From the NCBI RefSeq assembly GCF_041080675.1, contig NZ_CP163520.1, positions 6,291,501 through 6,355,500 of the forward strand: DNA of 64,000 nt, in the 5' to 3' direction. This document shows positions 1-7,146 of this stretch, one piece after another. A program made the position numbers and the translations under genes. Each line of letters begins with the position of its first letter. The first letter of the stretch is position 1. The DNA comes from Streptomyces sp. cg36 (GTDB taxonomy: Bacteria > Actinomycetota > Actinomycetes > Streptomycetales > Streptomycetaceae). The notes beneath the pieces were generated by a model that saw nothing but the letters and a program-made list of their open reading frames with translations, was not told the origin of the DNA and did not search any database.

Positions 1-1
1 C

Positions 2-616
2 GAACCGGAACCTGCACCGCGGCCCGCGCCCGTACTCACGCCGGAGCAACAGCGCGCCGAGTTCCAGCGGACCGTCGCCGACCTCATCGGCGCCCGGAAT
101 GGCGTGCACTTCTCGGAAATCGTCGATCACTACCGTGCCCGTGGCGACGTGATCGACACCGCTGGAGTCCGCCGCCAGTGCGAGGAGTACGGGGTGCCTA
201 CCCGGCTCCAGGTCGGGGTCGACGGACGCAACCGAAGCGGGGTCCACAAGGGCGACTTCGAGGCTGCCATGGGCGCCCCTATCGGCACTCTCCGTGCACC
301 TGCCGCACGCGGCCCCCTCACCCCGTCAGAAGGGGCCCCTGGCCAGGCCCAGCAGACCAGTTCACCCGCCCCCGGAGTGTGGATCGTCCATGCCCCCGGC
401 CAGCCGGCCACCCCAACAACCGCCCCGCCGCTCTCCCCCGACCCGGTCCAGACCCCACCCGTAGAGGACGCAGAACCGCTGGTCACGGCTCTATCTAACG
501 AATCTATCTACCCGTCTAACAGCTCCGACGCCCCCTGCGAAGAGGGCAGGCCGCACCTGCGGCTGGTCAAGAACACCACCTCCAACGAGATCCCTGTGCA
601 ACGGAAAGCCGACTGA
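2..616 (+). CDS. C-terminal part of a larger protein, possibly a translocase-like protein (partial)
   Basis: The frame is open at the window edge, so only the last 204 residues are visible; the GTG at 104 is internal. The visible part starts Pro-rich, then has a compact winged-helix-like segment (GVHFSEIVDHYRARGD, then a YGVPTRLQV strand and GRNRSGVHKGDF) and a disordered Pro-rich tail. The same segment recurs in the next gene, so it is a real duplicated domain. C-terminal domains of this kind occur on FtsK/SpoIIIE-like DNA translocases of streptomycete mobile elements, and the TrbL-like gene at 1678 would fit a transfer operon. This identity is inference, because no ATPase part is in view. 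Confidence 0.55.
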   Translation, partial: EPEPAPRPAPVLTPEQQRAEFQRTVADLIGARNGVHFSEIVDHYRARGDVIDTAGVRRQCEEYGVPTRLQVGVDGRNRSGVHKGDFEAAMGAPIGTLRAPAARGPLTPSEGAPGQAQQTSSPAPGVWIVHAPGQPATPTTAPPLSPDPVQTPPVEDAEPLVTALSNESIYPSNSSDAPCEEGRPHLRLVKNTTSNEIPVQRKAD

Positions 617-1083
617 TGATCGACTACAAGAACCGCATCCGCAGGGCGGCCCAGGCCGCCGACATCGCCCACCAAGCTCTCACCGACCGTGACCACCGGC
701 TGGCCCGAACCGCAGCCGCTGTCTCAGCAGCCCACCTCGAACTGGCCCGCGAAGCGCGGGCCGCCCAACCCATGGAAGAAGACTGGCGAGGCGCCCCGAA
801 CGTCCGGTCCGCACTGACCCCGACCATCCCCCGAGAGATCCTGCTCGGCCTGCTGACCGAGACCTGCGGCGACAGCAACGGAGCGCAGTTCGCCGACGTC
901 CTCGAACTCGCCGACAGCCGCGGGCTCCTCACCACATGGACCGTTTCGGAACTCCGCGCACTGTGCGGGAGATACGGCATTCCCGTCCGCGAAAGCGTCA
1001 AGGTCAACCGGCGGAACCGGATCGGGGTGCACCGCGCAGACCTTGCCGCCGTGATCGCCGAGTCCGGCACCTCCGAGGACTGA
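616..1083 (+). CDS. Paralogue of the preceding C-terminal domain, 155 aa
   Basis: Starts at an ATG that overlaps the upstream stop (TGATG), implying translational coupling. The N-terminal 60 residues are helical and Arg/Ala-rich. From about residue 90 the sequence (FADVLELADSRG, LCGRYGIPVRESVKVN, NRIGVHRADLAAVI) matches the winged-helix-like segment of the upstream protein. It therefore looks like a free-standing copy of that domain, perhaps a DNA-binding partner of the larger protein. Function unknown. Confidence 0.7.
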   Translation: MIDYKNRIRRAAQAADIAHQALTDRDHRLARTAAAVSAAHLELAREARAAQPMEEDWRGAPNVRSALTPTIPREILLGLLTETCGDSNGAQFADVLELADSRGLLTTWTVSELRALCGRYGIPVRESVKVNRRNRIGVHRADLAAVIAESGTSED

Positions 1084-1146
1084 TGGCCGTACGTCTTCCG
1101 AGTCGCTCTGTCCGCCGCGTCCGCTCCCGGAAGGAACAGCACCGCC

Positions 1147-1431
1147 ATGTCCGATGTCCTCGATCACCAGCTCGCCGAGCGCATCCACGCGTTCCGAGAG
1201 CTGATCGACCGCAAAGCGAAGATCGACGCCGCCCGCAAGGCCGGACACCGCGTGCCCCGCGCGGAGTTGGCTGCTTACCTGACCCGCCGCGCCGAGGTGT
1301 ACCAGGCCGCAGCCGAGCGCGGCGTGCACCCCGAGGCCGCGCTCGCGGCCCGCAAGGCCGCCGCCGACCGGGACCGGTTCCTCGACCACCACGCCCACGC
1401 ACCCGCGCAAACGGAAGGCGTCCGATCCTGA
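1147..1431 (+). CDS. Small Ala/Arg-rich helical protein, 94 aa, unknown
   Basis: Starts at an ATG 8 nt after GGAAGGAAC and ends by sharing its last base with the next ATG (TGATG). The sequence is almost wholly predicted helix with alternating charged residues and no cysteines or membrane segment. It resembles small coiled-coil accessory proteins of mobile elements, but I recognise no family. Confidence 0.6.
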   Translation: MSDVLDHQLAERIHAFRELIDRKAKIDAARKAGHRVPRAELAAYLTRRAEVYQAAAERGVHPEAALAARKAAADRDRFLDHHAHAPAQTEGVRS

Positions 1432-1694
1432 TGGCTGCTCCCGCCCGTCTGCTGCGCACCGCGCCCAAGCTGCCCACGACCGACATCGCGCTCGCCGCCT
1501 GCGTGAAGAACCCGGCCCCGTTCCACGAGATCCAGTCCAAGTTCGGGGCGCCGTCGGCCGACGTCATGGCGCAGGCGGCCGCGACCTGCCGTCGCTGCCC
1601 GGCCGAAGTACGCACGGTGTGCCCGGTCCGGATCAGTCCCCGCACGCCGAAGCCCAAGCAGCCGAAGGGAACACCCGATGCCGACGCTGCCTGA
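1431..1694 (+). CDS. WhiB-like variant protein, 87 aa
   Basis: Four cysteines are laid out like a WhiB-family [4Fe-4S] protein: one early Cys (LAACVKNPAPFHEI), a 28-residue gap, then CRRC, then one more Cys. CRRCPAEVRTVC has seven residues between the third and fourth Cys, where WhiB proteins normally have five, and the G(V/I)WGG turn is absent. The Lys/Pro-rich C-terminus would be the DNA-contacting tail. WhiB-like genes are common in actinophages. Coupled by TGATG to the upstream gene and overlapping the next by 17 nt. The WhiB assignment is inference from cysteine pattern alone. Confidence 0.45.
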   Translation: MAAPARLLRTAPKLPTTDIALAACVKNPAPFHEIQSKFGAPSADVMAQAAATCRRCPAEVRTVCPVRISPRTPKPKQPKGTPDADAA

Positions 1695-2778
1695 CCCCTC
1701 CCCGTCGCCGTCGCCCGATCCGTGCGCCAACGTGCACGGCCCGGCCGGCGACTTCTGCCGCGCCGGACAAGACGGTGCGCCCAGCCTCGACGACGCCGGG
1801 AGCAGCGATCCGTTGACCGTCCTCGCGCACGAGACCGCGAACGCCGCCGCGTGGCTCGCCCGCGAGCTGTCCAAGACCGTCGACAGCGCCGGGGCAGCGG
1901 ACTTCACCAACGCGTCGTTCTTGATCCAATACTCGGTCGTGTTCGCCGCGTCCACGGTGCTCACGCTCGTGCTGTGGCTGCTCGCCGTCACCAAACGGGC
2001 CGTCCGCGGCGCACCCGTCACCACCGCGCTCGGCGAAGCGGTCGGCCAGCTGTGGCTCGTCGTCCTCGTCTCCGCGTTCACGCCGCTGTGCCTGTACGTG
2101 GTGACCGCCGCGACCGACGCGGTCACCGACGTCCTGGCGACCGCGACCGGCACCCGGCCCGGCGCCCTGTTCACCGACCTCGCCGACGCCCTTCAAGACG
2201 GCCACCGCAAGTTCGGCGGCGGCCCGGTCGTCCTCTTCGCCGTGTCCGCGCTCACCATCGTCGCCTCCGGGACGTTGTGGCTGCTCCTGGTCCTGCGCGG
2301 CGCCGCCCTCTACGTCGGCGCACTCCTCGGCTGCGTCGTCCACACCGGGCTCGTCGACCGGAACCTGTGGGGCCACGTACGCAGGTGGGCCGCCTTCATG
2401 GCCGCGGTCATCCTCGTGAAGCCCGCCGTCGTGATCGCGCTCGGCCTCGCCGAAGCCATGCAGGGCGAGAAGGACAGCGTGCTCACGGGCCTCGGCGTCA
2501 TCCTCGTCGCCGTCGGCGCCGCGATCACCGTGATGCGGTCCCTGCCCGGCTGGGGCGACACCATCCAAGCCGCCCGCCTCACCGCCAAGACCGCCACCGC
2601 CGCCGCCCGAACCACCGCACGGGCGGGCGGCGCGGCCGCCGGCATCCTCGGCGGGCTCCGCGCCCACGCCGACCGCAAGCACGCCCAACTTCCCCGCGCC
2701 AGAAGCGGCGACCAGATGCGCGGCGGGATCAGCACCCACGGCAACCGCACTCCCCGGAAGAACCCCCCGAAGAACTGA
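1678..2778 (+). CDS. TrbL/VirB6-like polytopic membrane protein, 366 aa
   Basis: A Ser/Pro-rich N-terminus with two cysteines precedes about six hydrophobic segments, near residues 81-105, 121-145, 183-207, 208-223, 238-258 and 267-287. A long basic Ala/Arg-rich cytoplasmic tail follows. This layout is that of TrbL/VirB6-type inner-membrane channel components of actinobacterial type IV secretion or conjugation systems. No motif proves the family. The position in an operon with a possible translocase supports a DNA-transfer or envelope role. A phage holin is unlikely at this size. Confidence 0.55.
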   Translation: MPTLPDPSPSPSPDPCANVHGPAGDFCRAGQDGAPSLDDAGSSDPLTVLAHETANAAAWLARELSKTVDSAGAADFTNASFLIQYSVVFAASTVLTLVLWLLAVTKRAVRGAPVTTALGEAVGQLWLVVLVSAFTPLCLYVVTAATDAVTDVLATATGTRPGALFTDLADALQDGHRKFGGGPVVLFAVSALTIVASGTLWLLLVLRGAALYVGALLGCVVHTGLVDRNLWGHVRRWAAFMAAVILVKPAVVIALGLAEAMQGEKDSVLTGLGVILVAVGAAITVMRSLPGWGDTIQAARLTAKTATAAARTTARAGGAAAGILGGLRAHADRKHAQLPRARSGDQMRGGISTHGNRTPRKNPPKN

Positions 2779-2795
2779 ACGAGCAGGAGCTATCT

Positions 2796-3407
2796 GTGAG
2801 CCACGATTTCGGACCGACCACCCTCGCGATCATCGACGAGCAGTACGACCTCGACCGGGCCTCCGACGGCCGCTCCCGGTATGGCGTGTACCTGCACCAG
2901 CAGAACCTCGGCGACTGGTTCTGGGACGACGAAATTGATCCGGCCGACTTCGCCCGTTTCGCGTGGCACGTCGCCACCGGACCGATCATGTCCCCCGCCT
3001 ATGTGAAGACCCGGCCCGACCTCGGGCCCATCCGTATCGTCCGGGCCGAGGACGACGGGGCGCCGCTCGTCGAGGTCGAGGTACCGCTGCGGCACTCCGC
3101 ACTCACCCGGGAGATCCGGCCGCCCTACCGGGTCGGCGACTGGGACTACGGACCCCTGGACCTCGACGGCGGTGACTACCGGGCCCTGCTCATCCCGCGC
3201 GACGAAACCAAGCCCGCGCTCCTGATCACCAGCACCCTTCGTGTCCCGGCGGGCGACTGGATCACGCACCGGCCCTCCGGAGAACTCAAGGGCGAGGCCC
3301 TGGTCGACGACGCCAAGGCCGCCGTCACCCTGCTCGCCGCCGCGATCAACGAGAAGGTCGGCCCGACGGTGGCCGCGCTTCTCGGCGACGAGACGGGCCG
3401 GTGGTGA
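2796..3407 (+). CDS. Unknown acidic protein, 203 aa
   Basis: The GTG start is chosen because GCAGGAGC lies just upstream and it follows directly after the membrane-protein gene. The sequence is rich in Asp and aromatic residues (LGDWFWDDEIDPADFARFAW), mostly beta-strand in character, with no cysteine cluster or membrane segment. The last codons overlap the next start. Unknown soluble partner of the operon. Confidence 0.65.
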   Translation: MSHDFGPTTLAIIDEQYDLDRASDGRSRYGVYLHQQNLGDWFWDDEIDPADFARFAWHVATGPIMSPAYVKTRPDLGPIRIVRAEDDGAPLVEVEVPLRHSALTREIRPPYRVGDWDYGPLDLDGGDYRALLIPRDETKPALLITSTLRVPAGDWITHRPSGELKGEALVDDAKAAVTLLAAAINEKVGPTVAALLGDETGRW

Positions 3408-3766
3408 ACACCGGCCGGGACACGTACGTGTCCGACACCGTCACAGAGTTGGCCGTCATCGTCCGAGCCTGGCTGCACATCCCCCTCGACCTGCCGTACA
3501 GCCTGCCGAAGATCGTGGACATCCTGACCGGCGCCGAAGCCCTCGCCACCGGCCCACTTCACCAGCACCTCCAGCACGCCCGAACGAGTCTCGACGCGGC
3601 GGTGTGGCTCGGTGCCGGGAGCGAAGAGGCCCGCGCACAGCTCGCCGCCGGACTCGACCAGCTCCAGCGCGCGGCCGCCACCGGCCCGATCCCGCGTCCC
3701 CGCCGTGACCAGCCCCAACAGCGCACTGCTGACCCCACCGACACCCTTGAGAGGAATGCCCGTTGA
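3404..3766 (+). CDS. Unknown small protein, 120 aa
   Basis: GTGA overlap with the upstream stop decides the start at 3404 over the adjacent GTG at 3401. The N-terminal half carries a hydrophobic helical stretch (ELAVIVRAWLHIPLDLPYSL) and the C-terminal half is Gln/Arg/Pro-rich and probably disordered. No family recognised. It is coupled on both sides (the next gene starts in its stop codon). Confidence 0.6.
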   Translation: MNTGRDTYVSDTVTELAVIVRAWLHIPLDLPYSLPKIVDILTGAEALATGPLHQHLQHARTSLDAAVWLGAGSEEARAQLAAGLDQLQRAAATGPIPRPRRDQPQQRTADPTDTLERNAR

Positions 3767-4302
3767 CCAGCCCCATCCGTTCCCGGCTCCGCAAGCGGCC
3801 GCTCACCCCGGCCGAGATCGGCGCCATGAGCCTCGTCGAACTGCGGATCTTCGCCTACTGCACCGCCGCGTCCGCCGCCCACCGCAAGATCACCATCCGG
3901 GAACTCGCCTCCCTGCCCGGCCCACACCAGGCCCCCCTCGGCGCCGGAACCGTACTCGAGGTCCTGGGCGACTTCGCCGACGACGGCCGCCTGTCCCTCA
4001 CCCCGGACAACGCCGGGCTCGACACCCCGCTGATCGTGTTCGTCCCCGGCTACCAGTCCCTCGCACCCCGCGTCCCGGCCGCCGCACCCCCGGCGCCGGC
4101 CCCAGTGGCCCGCGCGCCGAAGCCCGCGAAGCAGCCAGAACCGGCCCCGAAGGAGCCCGACACCATCGTGCTGCCGAAGATCCCGCCCGCGTCCGGTCTC
4201 GTACGGCCCGAAGGGATCACCGACAAAGCCTGGGCGCGCAAGCGGTACAACGCCAACGTCAAAGCCCGCAAGCAGGCCGAGCGGGAGGGCGACAGCCGAT
4301 GA
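3763..4302 (+). CDS. Unknown protein with disordered Pro/Ala-rich linker, 179 aa
   Basis: Begins at TTG overlapping the previous stop (TTGA), a rare start supported by the coupling pattern and GAGAGGAA upstream. Residues 15-90 look like a small helical wHTH-type domain (MSLVELRIFAYC, ITIRELASL). A Pro/Ala/Lys-rich linker follows, then a basic tail (ITDKAWARKRYNANVKARK). It may bind nucleic acid; function unknown. Confidence 0.6.
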   Translation: MTSPIRSRLRKRPLTPAEIGAMSLVELRIFAYCTAASAAHRKITIRELASLPGPHQAPLGAGTVLEVLGDFADDGRLSLTPDNAGLDTPLIVFVPGYQSLAPRVPAAAPPAPAPVARAPKPAKQPEPAPKEPDTIVLPKIPPASGLVRPEGITDKAWARKRYNANVKARKQAEREGDSR

Positions 4303-4496
4303 CGAAGGAGCATCCGGTCGACCAGGCGCTGGAAGTCCTCGCCCAAGACGCCCAGCGCCTCGCGGAATGGCTGCCCGCCGACGGGCCGATCCGCCTCGAC
4401 GCGCTCGCCGCGGCCTCGCTGCGGTCCGTGCTCGCCGAGCACCTGGCCACGGTCACCCGGGTCCGCCGCCGCGTCCGCGTCCTCCTCGACACCTGA
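4299..4496 (+). CDS. Small helical protein, 65 aa
   Basis: ATGA overlap with the upstream gene sets the start. The product is a short two-helix, Ala/Leu-rich protein ending in a basic cluster (VTRVRRRVRVLLDT). No family recognised. It looks like a co-translated partner of the preceding protein. Confidence 0.5.
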   Translation: MTKEHPVDQALEVLAQDAQRLAEWLPADGPIRLDALAAASLRSVLAEHLATVTRVRRRVRVLLDT

Positions 4497-4512
4497 GCCG
4501 GGAGAGCCGCTG

Positions 4513-4773
4513 ATGTTCTTGATCAGGTTCCCGGACGGCTTCGTCCCCGAGGAGCACGGCTGGCAGCCGTCGCCCAACGCGCAGCCCGGTGCGCGGATCT
4601 GGGAGCGGTGGCACATCCCGTTCCGGTTTCCGGCAGTCCTGGGAGAGGCCATGCGCGACCCGGAGACCGGCGCGGTCGGCGGCTGGTACAGCGACCCGGC
4701 CCAGGGTCCGGAGCGGACCGCGACACTCCGCGAGCTGTGGGACGAAATCCGCACCGGGCCCCCGAACGAGTGA
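4513..4773 (+). CDS. Small aromatic-rich protein, 86 aa
   Basis: Starts at ATG 5 nt after GGGAGAGCC. It carries many Trp/Phe/Pro residues (FPDGFVPEEHGWQP, WERWHIPFRFP, VGGWYSDPAQG) and no cysteines. Such small beta-rich proteins are common in actinophage and ICE operons. No function can be inferred. The 187 bases after it hold no gene and separate it from the next coupled pair. Confidence 0.55.
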   Translation: MFLIRFPDGFVPEEHGWQPSPNAQPGARIWERWHIPFRFPAVLGEAMRDPETGAVGGWYSDPAQGPERTATLRELWDEIRTGPPNE

Positions 4774-4960
4774 ATTTGCCAACGCTTTGCCGGTGGGCTT
4801 GCCATCGCCTCACACCCCTCCTCTCGCACGCGATAAGGGGGGTATGTCATGTACTTGCCCACTTTGCGGCAATGTTCCAGGCTCCAACTGGCCCGCCGGA
4901 AGACGACGTTGGACGTCGCCTTCCGGCCAGAAACCGCTCTCACGCGGAAGGAAATCTCCG

Positions 4961-5209
4961 ATGCCCCGACGCACCCCCGCCCGGCGCACCATCCAACCCG
5001 CCCCCGCCGCTGGACAGTCGGCGGCCGCGCAGCCCGTCGAGATCCGTCTCGTCGGCTACCAGCCCGCCGTCGAGCGCCTGGTCGCCGCGATCCAGGCCGA
5101 CGCCGGACCCCACGCCGGCCCCGTCTCCTGGCGCCCCTCCCGGTACGGCGACGGCGTGCGCGCCTACCTGACCATCGCCGTCCCCGCCAAAGAGGAGCGA
5201 CTGAAGTGA
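4961..5209 (+). CDS. Small protein upstream of the exonuclease, 82 aa
   Basis: ATG preceded by GGAAGGAAA. A basic N-terminus (MPRRTPARRTIQP) is followed by one compact alpha/beta domain (VEIRLVGYQPAVERLVAAIQ, then AYLTIAVPAKEERL). It shares a GTGA overlap with the exonuclease gene downstream, so the two are probably made together. Function unknown. Confidence 0.6.
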   Translation: MPRRTPARRTIQPAPAAGQSAAAQPVEIRLVGYQPAVERLVAAIQADAGPHAGPVSWRPSRYGDGVRAYLTIAVPAKEERLK

Positions 5210-6525
5210 CCGAGATCCAGAACTGCGCGACGGTTCCGGCCCAGCCGGTCGACCACGTCGGCGAGATCCCCGTCTACGCGGACCGGCAGGCCCCGCCCGG
5301 CCTGATGACGGTCAGCCAGCTCGCCGCCCAGCGTCGCAAGCCAGCCCCCGACCAGACCCCCGCCGCCTACCTGCGCACCCGCTACTGGGGCGACACCATC
5401 CCCCTCTACAACCCCGACCACACAGTCAAGATGCGCCCTCTCTCGGCGCTGCAACGCCGCCAGATGGAGGCCCGCCGCACCTGCCCCGCATGCGGCACCA
5501 TCCGCGACCAGCCCGTACACGACCGGTGCCTCGACTGCCGTAAGCAGGCCGAGCAGGACCGGCAGGACCGGCAGGCCCGCACCTGCTGGTCCTGCCGCCG
5601 TATCGCCGCCGAGCCGTACACCTCCGACGACGACTACCGCTGCCTGCCGTGCCGGATCGCCCGCGCGCTGCGCGCCCAGGCCGTACAGGAGCGCCGCGAC
5701 ATCTGGGCACGCACCTGCCCCGGCTGCACGCTGGTGACCGCGACCGACAACGAGATCGCCGAGCACATCGCGACCCACGGCTCCTGGACACCGCGCCGCT
5801 GCCCTCCCTGCGAGGAGCGCAGAGTACGGGAGCTGGCCGACCTCGCGGAGCGGCAGAAGCGGTGGGAGCAGGAGGCACAGCAGGCCCGCGAGAACGAGCT
5901 GCACCGGCTGCGCGATTGGGCGGCCGACGCGCTCACCGACTCCTCGGTCCTCATCCTCGACACCGAAACCACCGGACTGGACGACACCGCACGGATCGTC
6001 GAGATCGCAGCCATCACCACCCGAGGCGAAACCGTCATCGACACGCTCCTGAACCCGGGCGAGCCGATCCCCACGGCGGCGTCCGACATCCACGGCATCA
6101 CCGACACCCTCGTCCAGACCGCACCCACCTTCGGCGATCTACTCGCACAGCTGACCACCGCGCTCACCGGCAAGCGAGTGCTCATCTACAACCAGCCGTA
6201 CGACGTCGCCCGGCTGCGGCACGAGCTCACGCTCCACTACCTCGACCAGGCGGCGAGAACGGCCGCCTACGCCGTCGCGGCCGCCGGGAGCGTGCCCGCG
6301 GGCCTGCGCGAGCAGGCGCTCGCCGACGCCCGCGAACAGGCAGAAGCGTGGCTCGCCTCGATGACCTTCGAGGACGTCATGGTGCCCTACAGCGACTGGA
6401 TCGGGGACTTCGACGAGTACTGTGGCAACAACCGCTGGCAGCCCCTGAACGGCGGCCACCGGGCGGCCGGCGACTGCCGCGCCGTCATCCGCTGCCTCTC
6501 CGCCATGTCCCGCGATGACGACTGA
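5206..6525 (+). CDS. Zinc-ribbon / DEDDh 3'-5' exonuclease fusion, 439 aa
   Basis: The C-terminal half is a DnaQ-type exonuclease: motif I DTETTG (D252, E254), motif II YNQPYD (D333) and motif III HRAAGD (H418, D423), the full DEDDh set, so catalysis is probably intact. Residues about 90-210 hold a run of CxxC pairs (CPAC, CLDC, CWSC, CLPC, CPGC, CPPC) separated by Gln/Arg helices, which reads as three successive zinc ribbons. A helical linker (about 210-245) joins the halves. Likely a structure- or RNA-guided nuclease for element DNA metabolism or host nucleic-acid degradation. The fusion of many zinc ribbons to DnaQ is uncommon. Start GTG overlaps the upstream stop. Confidence 0.85.
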   Translation: MTEIQNCATVPAQPVDHVGEIPVYADRQAPPGLMTVSQLAAQRRKPAPDQTPAAYLRTRYWGDTIPLYNPDHTVKMRPLSALQRRQMEARRTCPACGTIRDQPVHDRCLDCRKQAEQDRQDRQARTCWSCRRIAAEPYTSDDDYRCLPCRIARALRAQAVQERRDIWARTCPGCTLVTATDNEIAEHIATHGSWTPRRCPPCEERRVRELADLAERQKRWEQEAQQARENELHRLRDWAADALTDSSVLILDTETTGLDDTARIVEIAAITTRGETVIDTLLNPGEPIPTAASDIHGITDTLVQTAPTFGDLLAQLTTALTGKRVLIYNQPYDVARLRHELTLHYLDQAARTAAYAVAAAGSVPAGLREQALADAREQAEAWLASMTFEDVMVPYSDWIGDFDEYCGNNRWQPLNGGHRAAGDCRAVIRCLSAMSRDDD

Positions 6526-6579
6526 CGACCAGGGCGCGAGCCCCTTGGCTGCCTGCGGGTGCGGCTGGACACTGCTGTC

Positions 6580-6693
6580 ATGGGCAAGGAGGACGCCGAC
6601 AAGAACGGAGAGGTAACCAAGGAGGAGGCCACCGAGATGAGCCCCTTCTCGACCATGGATCAGGACGACGGCCCGGAGGACGAGGATGAGTAA
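6580..6693 (+). CDS. Very small acidic protein, 37 aa
   Basis: A short ATG frame ends in a strongly acidic tail (DQDDGPEDEDE) and overlaps the next start by 8 nt. Its own ribosome site is weak. It could be a leader peptide for the next gene rather than a functional protein. Confidence 0.35.
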   Translation: MGKEDADKNGEVTKEEATEMSPFSTMDQDDGPEDEDE

Positions 6694-6937
6694 GTGGGGC
6701 GAGGATGTCGACCGTCTGTGGGGCAGGCGGCTCCTGGCCCGTACCTACCAGCCCGGCCGGATGCGCGCCGTCACCCTTCGCGACGGCCCGAAGCGGGCTG
6801 CCCACTTGGACCCTGAACTCCCGCGTGCCGTGTTCCGCTGGACCGGCACCGGGTGGGAGCACGTCGCCACTGTCGACAACCTCAAGGCGGCCCAGGACTT
6901 GATGCGGCCGGCCAAGCCGGGCCCCGAGCCCTGGTGA
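6686..6937 (+). CDS. DUF6087-like small protein, 83 aa
   Basis: The layout RMRAVTLRDGPKRAAHLDPE, then PRAVFRWTGTGWEHVATVDN, then a short helix (AAQDLM) is that of the small DUF6087-type proteins found throughout streptomycete mobile elements; their function is unknown. It is the last gene of the left operon, directly before a strong terminator. Confidence 0.6.
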   Translation: MSKWGEDVDRLWGRRLLARTYQPGRMRAVTLRDGPKRAAHLDPELPRAVFRWTGTGWEHVATVDNLKAAQDLMRPAKPGPEPW

Positions 6938-7002
6938 CCGGACTCCCGTAGTCCGAACCGGCTCCTCGGCACCTGTCTGGCTGTCCTCGCACGACCCCGT
7001 GG

Positions 7003-7042
7003 GGGCCCGCGTCCGATCTCTCGGACGCGGGCCCCTTTATTT
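7003..7042 (+). terminator. Rho-independent terminator closing the left operon
   Basis: A 14-bp perfect stem (GGGCCCGCGTCCGA paired with its complement, 4-nt loop) is followed by CTTTATTT. It separates the left operon from the tape-measure gene. Confidence 0.85.
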
Positions 7043-7146
7043 GCCCATGCGCGCCCTATTTGTAGGGAAATGGGTAGCCTGGCCGTGGTGTCGCTGGTTC
7101 GTGGGCCGGGCACACGAGTGCGTTTCTCGTGTGTCTGGAGTGAACC

